IMG/VR virus record: IMGVR_UViG_3300035195_000288
Location: 1 to 27,216 of that record
Reading direction: 5' to 3' (one strand)
DNA: 27,216 nt
Origin: a virus
Shown here: piece by piece, positions 16,051 through 22,871 of the stretch
Layout: the number at the start of each line of letters is the position of its first letter
How positions within the stretch are numbered: the stretch's first letter is position 1
Position numbers and translations under genes: made by a program
The notes under the pieces: generated by a model
Database searches by the model: none
What the model saw: the letters and a program-made list of their open reading frames with translations, nothing else
Told to the model about the DNA's origin: nothing

Positions 16051-17136
16051 ATGAAAAATTACGGAAGAAGATTAAGGCTATCTATAGACGAGGAAAATCT
16101 TATCTATAAGTATAGAGCAAATTCAGTAGATAATATAAATGATAATACAGCTTTAGATATACACCTGTCTGAGAGAGGTATAGACAGAAAAGATGTTGTT
16201 TCTGTAAAGCATTGGCAGTCTGCTAGTGGAGATTTAAGATTTTCAATAGTAACCAAAGAGGATTGTGGTTTAGATGAGAACCAAATATTTGACAATGTAA
16301 ATAAATTTATAGAAGGATATTCTCCTGACTATGAAAAAATCAAAAGAAAAAAAGGAAATCATTTACTCGTAATAAATCCTGCAGATATTCATATTGGAAA
16401 GTATGCTAGTGCATTAGAAACAGGAGAAGAATATGACTGTGAAACTGCCGTCATTAGAGTTTTGGAAGGGGTACAAGGGCTTATAAAAAAGGCTGAGGGT
16501 TTTGATATAGATAAGGTATTATTCTGTATTGGTAATGACATACTCCACACCGATAATGTTATGTCAAGCACAACAAAAGGAACATTTCAAGATTCAGATG
16601 GTAAATGGTGGGAGCATTATGAGATTGCTTTAATGCTTTATGTTAAATGCGTGGAGATGTTAAGGGAAATTGCTCCTGTAGATGTATTACATAGTATGAG
16701 TAATCACGATTATCAAAGTGGATTTCATTTGGCTCATACATTAAAATCTTGGTTCAGAAAAGCAGAAGATGTTAGGTTTGATGTTAGTGTTTCGGCTCGT
16801 AAATATTATCAATATGGGAAAAATTTAATAGGATTAGAACATGGAGATGGTGCTAAGATGGATAAATTACCTTTACTTATGGCTAATGAGAAGCCGAAGG
16901 AGTGGTCAGAAACAACTCATAGGTATTGGTATCTCCATCATTTACATCATAAAATTAAACACAAATACTTAGATGCTAAAGATTATATAGGTGTTACAGT
17001 TGAATATATGAGAAGTCCATCATCATCAGATTCTTGGCACTCAGCTAAAGGATTTTGTGGAGTACCTAGAGCTTGTGAAGCTTTCATTCACGATAAAGAA
17101 AGTGGTCAGGTGGCTAGATTAACACATTATTTTTAG
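16051..17136 (+). CDS. Calcineurin-like metallophosphoesterase
   Basis: 361 aa from ATG 16051; the longer reading from TTG 16018 would start inside the terminator and is rejected. The catalytic two-metal motifs are complete and in order: DIH (Asp112, His114), GNDILH (161-166), SNHD (Asn218-Asp220), EHGD (264-266) and HHLHHK (about 296-301). This fold hydrolyses phosphodiesters or phosphomonoesters; the substrate cannot be told. Residues 1-100 are a charged N-terminal extension, perhaps DNA-binding (RRLRLSIDEENLIYKYR). It stands alone between a terminator and a repeat-rich gap, at the start of the early region. A role in nucleotide or nucleic-acid processing is inferred. Confidence 0.82.
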   Translation: MKNYGRRLRLSIDEENLIYKYRANSVDNINDNTALDIHLSERGIDRKDVVSVKHWQSASGDLRFSIVTKEDCGLDENQIFDNVNKFIEGYSPDYEKIKRKKGNHLLVINPADIHIGKYASALETGEEYDCETAVIRVLEGVQGLIKKAEGFDIDKVLFCIGNDILHTDNVMSSTTKGTFQDSDGKWWEHYEIALMLYVKCVEMLREIAPVDVLHSMSNHDYQSGFHLAHTLKSWFRKAEDVRFDVSVSARKYYQYGKNLIGLEHGDGAKMDKLPLLMANEKPKEWSETTHRYWYLHHLHHKIKHKYLDAKDYIGVTVEYMRSPSSSDSWHSAKGFCGVPRACEAFIHDKESGQVARLTHYF

Positions 17137-17180
17137 AATTTAACCCTTAAATAACCCTTTATATAGGGTATTACATACTC

Positions 17181-17233
17181 TTAAAGATAAAGATAAAGAT
17201 ATGGTTAAAGATAAATACTAGGTTAAAGATAAA
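17181..17233 (+). repeat. Iteron-like TTAAAGATAAA repeats
   Basis: Three exact copies begin at 17181, 17205 and 17223 (spacings 24 and 18). The last two share a GG in front. They lie 38 nt upstream of a promoter -33 box, so they could bind a regulator or an initiator. Confidence 0.6.
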
Positions 17234-17270
17234 GTATTTGTATATTATTTAGAAAAAACATTGTAAATAT

Positions 17271-17301
17271 TTTGGTAGTTTAAAAAATTGTTGTATCTTT
17301 G
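17271..17301 (+). promoter_or_regulatory. Consensus Bacteroidota promoter, early operon 1
   Basis: TTTG (17271-17274), 19-nt spacer, TATCTTTG (17294-17301). This is a full match to TTTG-N19-TAnnTTTG. It is followed by an AGAATTTAA leader start and then a G-free ACTAACTA-rich leader up to ATG 17347. Confidence 0.85.
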
Positions 17302-17346
17302 CACAGAATTTAAGACAGACTAACTACTAACTAAACTCAAAACACA

Positions 17347-17619
17347 ATGTCAAAATTAACAAGCCCTTGTTGTAACTCAACTTACGAATTAGATACCTTA
17401 AGCTATTGCTGTGGTTCACAAATATCAGAAAGTGGATTATGCTACGACTGCAAAGACCACGCAGAACCTGAAGGATATGTATGTGATGAGTGTGAAGATT
17501 ACTTTGATACGCCTCAAGATGAAACTTACAGTTGTGGGTTTTGTGGGGAAGATTTAATTGATGACATAAGTTATTGTTCAAGAGATTGCTCTGTTGCAGA
17601 TAATTCAGAAAGAGTATAA
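17347..17619 (+). CDS. Cys-rich, multi-zinc-ribbon-like early protein
   Basis: 90 aa with 12 Cys in pairs: CC at 8-9, CC at 21-22, CYDC at 32-35, CDEC at 46-49, CGFC at 63-66, and C77 and C81. Such pairing suggests two or three zinc sites. It is acidic and has no enzyme motif. It is the first gene after promoter 17271-17301, so it should be among the earliest expressed, as many host-takeover proteins are. Function unknown; a protein- or nucleic-acid-binding role is inferred. Confidence 0.65.
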   Translation: MSKLTSPCCNSTYELDTLSYCCGSQISESGLCYDCKDHAEPEGYVCDECEDYFDTPQDETYSCGFCGEDLIDDISYCSRDCSVADNSERV

Positions 17620-17642
17620 TTACTAACTAAAACTATTTTAAA

Positions 17643-17882
17643 ATGTTAAAAACACAAACGAGTGATATTCTACAACACTTAAAAGATGGTAGAAAGCTTA
17701 CACAAAAAGAAGCTATTAACGAATATGGAGCATATAGATTAGCTGCAATAATTCATTCACTAAGAAATCAAGGACACAATATAGAGTCTACAAGGCTAGA
17801 CGTACTGACTAGATATAAGAAGAAAGATGGAACTAGAAAGAGTGCTAATATTGCCGAGTATAAATTAAAAGCAATATTGTAA
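17643..17882 (+). CDS. Winged-helix DNA-binding protein (HTH_39-like)
   Basis: 79 aa. The whole length follows the small winged-helix pattern: ILQHLKDGRKLTQKEAINEYG (helices 1 and 2), YRLAAIIHSLRNQGHNIES (recognition helix about 30-45) and a basic wing (RYKKKDGTRKS). It would act as an early regulator or DNA-binding accessory factor. It starts after an A-rich leader, and its stop shares one base with the next start (TAATG). Confidence 0.7.
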   Translation: MLKTQTSDILQHLKDGRKLTQKEAINEYGAYRLAAIIHSLRNQGHNIESTRLDVLTRYKKKDGTRKSANIAEYKLKAIL

Positions 17883-18424
17883 TGGGTAGAATGAAAGAGG
17901 AATTTATGCAAATGCAAGAGCAGATACAATCACAAGAAATTAACACACTAACCGATATTGCAGAACAATATCACAATAATAACCAAAGTAATTTAAAAAT
18001 GAAAAAAGTAGAAGAAGTAGTAATGGTAAAAGAAACCAAAGAAGAAACTCTTAAAAGATTATTCTTAGCTAACGGATTAGTTAAAGAGGATGTTCATAAA
18101 GACCCAAGAGGTTTTGTGATTATCAAAAGGTCAGGCATAGATAAGATTGTTTCAAAGCAAAATATTCAGGTAGCTTATGAGCCTGTAACAATGACTCCTG
18201 AGTGGGTAGTTCTAAGAGCTACAGCTAGTATGAGAACAGGTAGTGGAGAGAATGATGTTAGAAATATGATGAGCTTTGGAGAAGCATCGGATAATAACTT
18301 AATGGGAGGTGCTAAGAAATTCCCTGTTGCTATGGCTGAGAAAAGAGCTATGAGTAGGGTTGTTCTAAAGATTGCAGGATTCTATGAGCAAGGAGTATTC
18401 GGTCAAGATGAAATGGCTGACTAA
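17882..18424 (+). CDS. Possible single-strand annealing / recombination protein
   Basis: 180 aa; the first 39 residues are Gln/Glu-rich and could be avoided by starting at ATG 17999 (MKKVEEVVMV), which has an A-rich context. The C-terminal part (GGAKKFPVAMAEKRAMSRVVLKIAGFYEQGVF, then QDEMAD) resembles the end of phage annealing proteins, where an AEKRA-x-x-R-x-x-L helix and an acidic tail are common. The segment near 95-110 (IQVAYEPVTMTPEWVVLRATA) is a beta hairpin. It lies in an operon with an SSB-like gene, fitting recombination. The family call is tentative. Confidence 0.4.
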   Translation: MGRMKEEFMQMQEQIQSQEINTLTDIAEQYHNNNQSNLKMKKVEEVVMVKETKEETLKRLFLANGLVKEDVHKDPRGFVIIKRSGIDKIVSKQNIQVAYEPVTMTPEWVVLRATASMRTGSGENDVRNMMSFGEASDNNLMGGAKKFPVAMAEKRAMSRVVLKIAGFYEQGVFGQDEMAD

Positions 18425-18684
18425 TGGATTGGATGGATGAGGTTCTTGATGGACAACCATTGGAAGCAGAGATGTGGAAGATAGGGTATATTGAGAACCT
18501 CTTGCATTATACTGCAATACCTAGTTCAGAGCAAACTGAAATACTTAACTCTTTAGATATTCTTAGTGATATAGATGCAGATAAAATCATAAGATATATA
18601 AAAGAAAATGAAGTTTACTCTGACCCAAAACATCAGTACGAAGCAATGAGAAAAAATGGAATGTTTAACGAAAAAGAATATTAA
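18424..18684 (+). CDS. Small helical acidic protein, coupled to the gene before
   Basis: 86 aa beginning MDWMDEVLDGQ. The body reads as four helices (IGYIENLLHYTAIP, then SEQTEILNSLDIL and ADKIIRYIKENEV). A similar helical segment is often the C-terminal part of phage recombination proteins, so it may be a split-off domain partnering with the preceding protein. Its ATG shares one base with the preceding stop (TAATG). No catalytic motif is seen. Function unknown. Confidence 0.5.
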   Translation: MDWMDEVLDGQPLEAEMWKIGYIENLLHYTAIPSSEQTEILNSLDILSDIDADKIIRYIKENEVYSDPKHQYEAMRKNGMFNEKEY

Positions 18685-18685
18685 A

Positions 18686-18994
18686 ATGAAAAATGATTAT
18701 GATAAAGTAAGAACTTCAAGAAATGAACTTGAAGCAATCCTCAGGATAAGAGGTATATCAAAACAAAGATTTGGGAGAATATTAAATATTAAAGGCTCAA
18801 CTATAGAGAAATATTTAGATAACCCATATCATTTAAGGTACTACCAAATGCAAAGACTAGCCCAATTTTTAAATATTAATGTTAAAGACATTATAGATAT
18901 AATAGAGATTGATTTAAAAGATGGTATGATTATAGTGCAAGGGGAGGATAACTTTTCAGTAGTAGAATCTTTATCAACCAATAGACATGAATAG
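18686..18994 (+). CDS. Cro/CI-type HTH regulator
   Basis: 102 aa from ATG 18686, one nt after the previous stop; the in-frame ATG at 18656 is inside the previous gene and is less likely. Residues about 12-55 form a Cro-like helix-turn-helix: LEAILRIRGISKQRFGRILNI, then STIEKYLDNPYHLRYYQMQR, with helices LAQFLNIN and KDIIDIIEI after. It could regulate early genes such as those behind the repeats at 17.2 kb. The stop overlaps the next start in ATGAATAG. Confidence 0.65.
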   Translation: MKNDYDKVRTSRNELEAILRIRGISKQRFGRILNIKGSTIEKYLDNPYHLRYYQMQRLAQFLNINVKDIIDIIEIDLKDGMIIVQGEDNFSVVESLSTNRHE

Positions 18995-19448
18995 GTATAA
19001 ACTAGAGCTTACCCAAGAGAGAGATGAGAATATTATAAATGAAATATGCTGCAGGTATGGCGTTAAGTGGTTATCTATACTTTCAAAGAGCAGGGTTGGA
19101 GTTATTGTAGATGCTAGAAGGCTGTATTGTGGAATATTAAGAAATGTTTTTGGATTAACATTTCATGAGATAGGAAAAATACTTAATAAAAATCACGCAA
19201 CAATAATACATAATCTTAAAATTCACGATAACTTTGTAAGGATTTTAAAGTCATACAAAAAAAACTATGAAGAAATAGAATCAAGCCTTATGTTAGGGGA
19301 TAATTATTATGAGCATGAAGTTATATCAGTTGAAAGAAAAATGGATGAACTATCTGAAAGACTAAATGATTTAATAGAAAAGAAAAACGAATACAAATTA
19401 AAAATTAAAAAACAAAAAAATGGCAGACAAGAATTATGTAGTAAGTAG
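18987..19448 (+). CDS. Stand-alone DnaA domain IV-like DNA-binding protein
   Basis: 153 aa. Residues about 40-80 (VDARRLYCGILRNVFGLTFHE, then IGKILNKNHATIIHNLKIHD) follow the DnaA C-terminal DNA-binding signature, where a helix is followed by 'hE IG..l...HaTiiH.' and the basic residues contact a DnaA box. No AAA+ ATPase motifs exist, so it is the DNA-binding domain alone. The remainder (about 100-150) is a Glu/Lys coiled coil. It could mark an origin or compete with host DnaA. It lies between a Cro-like regulator and a mini-SSB, which suits a replication role. Confidence 0.75.
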   Translation: MNRYKLELTQERDENIINEICCRYGVKWLSILSKSRVGVIVDARRLYCGILRNVFGLTFHEIGKILNKNHATIIHNLKIHDNFVRILKSYKKNYEEIESSLMLGDNYYEHEVISVERKMDELSERLNDLIEKKNEYKLKIKKQKNGRQELCSK

Positions 19449-19671
19449 TATCAAAAAGGTAACTACGCAGTATGGAGAATTATTTAACGCAAGTTTCAAG
19501 ATGGATGAATTGCAAAAGATGTCTAAGAAAGGTTGGGTAAATATTACAATAGCAGAAAGGAGAGAGCCTTCTGAAAAAGGAGCAACTCACTATGCTTATG
19601 AGAATACTTATGAGCCACCAAAAGAAACGACATCAGACAAGGTTAAGCAAGATGATGACTTACCTTTCTAA
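19420..19671 (+). CDS. Mini single-strand-binding-like protein
   Basis: 83 aa. It ends in QDDDLPF, the acidic tip through which SSB proteins recruit replication and repair partners. The body (KNYVVSSIKKVTTQYGELFN, then KGWVNITIAERREP) is beta-rich and could be a reduced OB fold, far shorter than the usual 110-residue domain. The start overlaps the previous gene by 29 nt in an A-rich context (AAAAAATGG). The tip is strong evidence; the fold is inferred. Confidence 0.6.
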   Translation: MADKNYVVSSIKKVTTQYGELFNASFKMDELQKMSKKGWVNITIAERREPSEKGATHYAYENTYEPPKETTSDKVKQDDDLPF

Positions 19672-19697
19672 ATAATATTAAATTAACTACTAAATTA

Positions 19698-19729
19698 TTT
19701 GGTAGTGTCAAATATTATTCGTATCTTTG
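19698..19729 (+). promoter_or_regulatory. Consensus promoter before the structured leader
   Basis: TTTG (19698-19701), 20-nt spacer, TATCTTTG (19722-19729). The sequence after TTTG (GTAGTGT) and after the -7 box (TATAGAATTTA) is close to that of the promoter at 17271, suggesting the two are co-regulated. Confidence 0.85.
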
Positions 19730-19739
19730 TATAGAATTT

Positions 19740-19813
19740 AAAATAACACCCTAGAAGGTGTCCCGTTAATACCTCCTCAGGGACGAGGAGGAACCAAGAA
19801 GGAGTGTTATTTT
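19740..19813 (+). ncRNA. Structured RNA leader or small RNA
   Basis: An outer 10-bp stem AAAATAACAC (19740-19749) / GTGTTATTTT (19804-19813) encloses a hairpin CCTCCTC (19772-19778) / GAGGAGG (19785-19791) with loop AGGGAC. The upstream GTCCC (19760-19764) is complementary to GGGAC in that loop, so a pseudoknot or an alternative hairpin can form. ACACC/GGTGT (19746-19761) competes with the outer stem. It starts about 10 nt after a consensus promoter -7 box and lies upstream of the peptidase gene. It matches no class I recognise. It could be a riboswitch-like leader, an attenuator or a stand-alone small RNA. Confidence 0.6.
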
Positions 19814-19852
19814 TATTCTAACTAACTAACTATTCACTAAAACACAAAACAC

Positions 19853-20968
19853 ATGAAGAAAGAGCTACTAGCACGAAAGGAATTATTGATTGAAGTTTTA
19901 TCTGTTCAAACCACAAGTGGTAATGAATTTGATATGATTGCATACATACACAGGTTTTGCAGAGAGAATGTACCCTCAGCAGAAGTTGTAATTAAAAATA
20001 GTAATATATATGTAACTAAAGGAGAAGCAGAAGCATACCCTTGCATTGTTGCACATACAGATACGGTACACGATATACATAAATTTTATAAAGTATTTGA
20101 TGATGATAATTGCTTATTTGCATTTAACTCAGAATCAGGTACTCAAGTTGGTGTAGGGGGAGATGACAAGGTAGGTATATGGTTAGCATTAGAGATGTTA
20201 ATGATGAAAGACAATCTAAAATGCGCTTTCTTTCACTCAGAAGAAATTGGCTGCATAGGTAGTTCTGATGCAGATATGGATTGGTTTAAAGATGTAGGGT
20301 ATTGTCTGCAAGGAGATAGGAGAGGTAACAATGACTTTGTTAATAATATATCAGGTAAATTGTTTAGTAAGGCTTTTAGTAAAGCTATAGCACCTTCATT
20401 GGCTTATCACGGCTACTCAGAAGCATCAGGTTCTATTACAGATGTAGGTCAGTTATCTGACAATGGTATTGGAGTTTGTGTAGCTAACATGAGTTGTGGT
20501 TATTATGCACCTCATTCAGATGAAGAAATAGTAGAGTTCCTTGACTCTAATAATTGTTTAAATATGATAGATATGCTTGTTGAATCTTTAGGATGCAATA
20601 GGTATGAGTATCAGAGAGAGAAAACAAATTATGATTGGGGAGATTTTAATGGTGCTAATAGAAGCTATTGGTATGATAATTATAGCGAAACAGGTTCTGA
20701 GGTAGTTCTTGATGAAGGTGGTAATGAAACCTGCTACTACTGTGGATGTAGTAATATAATTCCTAGCGATTTTAAGGGGTATAAATACTGCTCAGATTGC
20801 GAAAGTGATATAATGATTTCTGATGAAGAAAAAGAATTAAGAGATTACAACGATTCTTATGGTACAGATGATGTTGATTTTGAAGATGTATCAGATGGTT
20901 ATGATGGCTCAATGGAACATAGGTCAATAGTAAACAATTATTTAACTAGCTACGCAAAAAACAAATAG
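19853..20968 (+). CDS. M20/M28-like zinc metallopeptidase with C-terminal zinc ribbon
   Basis: 371 aa. The two-zinc peptidase motifs are all present: CIVAHTDTVHD (His68, Asp70), GGDDKVGIWLA (Asp104), FHSEEIGCIGS (Glu130-Glu131), QGDRRG (Asp155) and YAPHSDEE (His221). The usual dimerisation insert is missing, making the core only about 240 residues. Residues 290-320 add a Cys pair set (CYYCGC, CSDC) that suggests a zinc ribbon, and the end is very acidic. It would hydrolyse peptides or an amide substrate; the target in infection is unknown. It starts after a G-free leader and is the first gene behind the promoter and structured RNA at 19.7 kb. A phage copy is unusual. Confidence 0.75.
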   Translation: MKKELLARKELLIEVLSVQTTSGNEFDMIAYIHRFCRENVPSAEVVIKNSNIYVTKGEAEAYPCIVAHTDTVHDIHKFYKVFDDDNCLFAFNSESGTQVGVGGDDKVGIWLALEMLMMKDNLKCAFFHSEEIGCIGSSDADMDWFKDVGYCLQGDRRGNNDFVNNISGKLFSKAFSKAIAPSLAYHGYSEASGSITDVGQLSDNGIGVCVANMSCGYYAPHSDEEIVEFLDSNNCLNMIDMLVESLGCNRYEYQREKTNYDWGDFNGANRSYWYDNYSETGSEVVLDEGGNETCYYCGCSNIIPSDFKGYKYCSDCESDIMISDEEKELRDYNDSYGTDDVDFEDVSDGYDGSMEHRSIVNNYLTSYAKNK

Positions 20969-20970
20969 AT

Positions 20971-21594
20971 ATGGCAAAGAGATTTACAGACACAGACAAG
21001 TGGAAGAAAGGTTTTATAAGAAGTCTTTCTCCAAAATTTAAACTGTTATGGCTATACATATTAGATGATTGTAACCACGCAGGAATATGGGAAACAGACT
21101 TTGAAGTTGCCTCAATAAGAATTGGAAGCAAAGTAACAGAGAAAGAAGCATCACAAGTATTTGCAAGTCAAATTAAAATATTTGACAATGGAGATAAATG
21201 GTTTATTGCTAAGTTCATTGACTTTCAATACGGAACTCTCAATGAAAACTCAAGGCCTCACGCTGCAGTTATAAAGCTTTTAGATAGGTATGATGTATAT
21301 AACATTGAAGGTATAAGTCCTGTTGATGTAGCAGGTATGCCTAACGAGATAGAGAAGCCTATTATAAAGCGATTTAAAGAGCCTAATGCAGGAGATGTTG
21401 CTGACTACTGCATTGAGAGAAAAAATAATGTAGACCCTATGAAATTTATAAACTTCTACGATAGCAATGGATGGAAGGTAGGTAAAAATAAAATGAAGGA
21501 TTGGAAGGCTTGTGTTAGGAGTTGGGAAGCTAATAGTCCTAAGGATAAAACAAGCAGAAAGCAATTAGATAATAAAAACTATACATCATTTTAA
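20971..21594 (+). CDS. Replication-initiation-like protein
   Basis: 207 aa. The N-terminus (MAKRFTDTDKWKKGFIRSLS, then KLLWLYILDDCNHAGIWE) is a known opening of phage replication proteins, with a winged-helix region in residues about 15-90. The C-terminus (PMKFINFYDSNGWKVGKNKM, then KDWKACVRSWEAN) is a DnaD-like tail thought to contact helicase loaders. It lies 1 nt before a DnaC-like gene, the classic initiator/loader pair. The role is inferred from layout and partial resemblance. Confidence 0.65.
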   Translation: MAKRFTDTDKWKKGFIRSLSPKFKLLWLYILDDCNHAGIWETDFEVASIRIGSKVTEKEASQVFASQIKIFDNGDKWFIAKFIDFQYGTLNENSRPHAAVIKLLDRYDVYNIEGISPVDVAGMPNEIEKPIIKRFKEPNAGDVADYCIERKNNVDPMKFINFYDSNGWKVGKNKMKDWKACVRSWEANSPKDKTSRKQLDNKNYTSF

Positions 21595-21595
21595 T

Positions 21596-22174
21596 ATGAG
21601 AACACTAGAGGAAACACTAAAGAACGCAACTCACATAAAAGTGAGGGATTACAAGAGATATTCTTTTGGTAATATAGAGGAGTGTACTGCATTATTCTGT
21701 GAAGCATTTAGATTGGTTGATAAAACTTTTACTAAATACAATCATCTACCTGAGTATGATGAGGTTATAAAGTGGTTGTCAGATACAGAGGGCAAGGGAT
21801 TGTTTTTGCTAGGAAACTGTGGTAGAGGTAAATCTATAATAATAACAGGAGTGCTTCCGTTAATCTTTAATGCTAAGATAGGTAAGATATTAAAACCTAT
21901 AGCTGCTAGGAAACTACATACAGTTACAGAATACAAAAGCCCATTCATTGTTATAGATGACATTGGTACTGAGGAAATAATAAATGATTACGGAACCAAG
22001 ATAGATGCAGTAGAGAGCGCTATATTTGAAGCAGAAGATGATTTAAAAATGCTTTTATTAACATCTAATCTTGATGCTAGTTCTATTAAAGAAAGGTACG
22101 GAGAAAGGATATATGACAGGATTAAAAGACTTTGTAAGGTTGTGTTTATGAAGGGAGAAAGCTTAAGAAAATGA
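21596..22174 (+). CDS. DnaC-like AAA+ helicase loader
   Basis: 192 aa. Walker A is GNCGRGKS at residues 73-80, Walker B FIVIDDIG at 117-124, sensor-1 region LLLTSNLD (153-160), and an arginine-finger region RYGERIYDRI (167-176). The N-terminus is shorter than in DnaC of Escherichia coli, and the ATPase core is compact. It would load the host replicative helicase onto phage DNA. It follows the initiator-like gene by 1 nt, and its stop overlaps the next start (ATGA). Confidence 0.85.
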   Translation: MRTLEETLKNATHIKVRDYKRYSFGNIEECTALFCEAFRLVDKTFTKYNHLPEYDEVIKWLSDTEGKGLFLLGNCGRGKSIIITGVLPLIFNAKIGKILKPIAARKLHTVTEYKSPFIVIDDIGTEEIINDYGTKIDAVESAIFEAEDDLKMLLLTSNLDASSIKERYGERIYDRIKRLCKVVFMKGESLRK

Positions 22175-22260
22175 AGATATTAACAGCTATATGGGGAATA
22201 GTTATACTATTGTGTATATTTGAAGCCTATTTTTGCACTAAATTTGTAGACAATGATTAG
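22171..22260 (+). CDS. 29-aa single-helix membrane microprotein
   Basis: ATG at 22171 overlaps the previous stop by 4 nt (ATGA), and TAG at 22258-22260 overlaps the next start (ATGATTAG). The product MKILTAIWGIVILLCIFEAY plus FCTKFVDND is one hydrophobic helix of about 17 residues with a short soluble end. Being coupled on both sides argues that it is real. Confidence 0.45.
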   Translation: MKILTAIWGIVILLCIFEAYFCTKFVDND

Positions 22261-22495
22261 TAAATATACTAAAGATTATTACCTATCTCTTAGTTATGAG
22301 GATAGAATAAAAAAACTAAAGGACTTGATAATGAAAGACTTCAATTCATACCTAATTGTTGCTGATTATTATGGTTCTATGTCAGAGAATAATGGAGGTG
22401 TTCCCCACTCTTTAATTAACAAAGAATTTGTTAGGGGATTAAAAAGAAGGTATTATTTTAAAAATAAAAAAAATAAAGAATGGCTGAAAAATTAA
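22253..22495 (+). CDS. Hypothetical small early protein
   Basis: 80 aa, basic C-terminus (RGLKRRYYFKNKKNKEWLKN). It contains ISKYTKDYYLSLSYEDRIKKL and a SENNGGVPHSL turn. The start is in the 8-nt overlap ATGATTAG with the microprotein, and its end overlaps the next gene by 16 nt. Not recognised; a nucleic-acid contact is conceivable from the Lys/Arg tail. Confidence 0.5.
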   Translation: MISKYTKDYYLSLSYEDRIKKLKDLIMKDFNSYLIVADYYGSMSENNGGVPHSLINKEFVRGLKRRYYFKNKKNKEWLKN

Positions 22496-22665
22496 TAATT
22501 ACTATTTCCTCTATATTTCTTTTATATATTGTTGTGGCTAATTTACTTTACTTAAGGAAGTATGACAATAAACTTGAGAAAAATATGAAAGAGTTTGACA
22601 AAAGAGATAAAGTTGTAACACGAACAGGAGGATTAGAAAACGACAGATTAAATGAAAGACAATAG
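22480..22665 (+). CDS. 61-aa single-pass membrane protein
   Basis: One hydrophobic helix at residues about 5-24 (LIITISSIFLLYIVVANLLY) is followed by a charged cytoplasmic-looking tail rich in Lys, Asp and Glu. It overlaps both neighbours (16 nt and 14 nt). Function unknown; early membrane proteins in phages often act in superinfection exclusion, but nothing here proves it. Confidence 0.5.
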   Translation: MAEKLIITISSIFLLYIVVANLLYLRKYDNKLEKNMKEFDKRDKVVTRTGGLENDRLNERQ

Positions 22666-22870
22666 AATACCACACTACTACATAGGTAACAATGGATATG
22701 AAGCAAGGAAGGTTGTATCAGGATTTGATTTGTCCTACAACATAGGGACTGCCACGACATATTTGCTCCGTTGTGAGAGGAAGCACTCATCTCCTGTTGA
22801 GTGTATTAAAAAAGCAATAGCTCATTTAGAATTTGAGTTAGAAAAAATTGAAGAATTAAAACAAAAATAA
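22652..22870 (+). CDS. DUF3310-like protein
   Basis: 72 aa. The motif order HYYIGNNGYEARKVV, then FDLSYNIGTATTYLLRCERKH and a closing helix pair (ECIKKAIAHLEFELEKI) follows the phage family DUF3310 (P-HY... f..gn..KYl.R...K...l.Ka..yl). The family is common next to early phage genes, and its biochemical role is not settled. It starts inside the preceding gene with a 14-nt overlap. Confidence 0.65.
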   Translation: MKDNRIPHYYIGNNGYEARKVVSGFDLSYNIGTATTYLLRCERKHSSPVECIKKAIAHLEFELEKIEELKQK

Positions 22871-22871
22871 T

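Larger units (their letters stand above)
17137..17346 (+). other. Repeat-rich intergenic region upstream of early promoter
   Basis: 210 nt without a gene. It holds TAACCCTT twice (from 17141 and 17152), a small ACCCT/AGGGT dyad (17154-17169) and three copies of TTAAAGATAAA (from 17181, 17205 and 17223). A consensus promoter (17271-17301) and a G-poor leader follow. The block 17165-17193 recurs near the right edge of the window. Confidence 0.7.

Noticed and set aside
19785-19806. GGAGG and AAGGAG as ribosome-binding sites for the peptidase gene
   Set aside because: They lie 45 nt or more from the ATG, the first is locked in a stem, and Flavobacteriia rarely use such sites.
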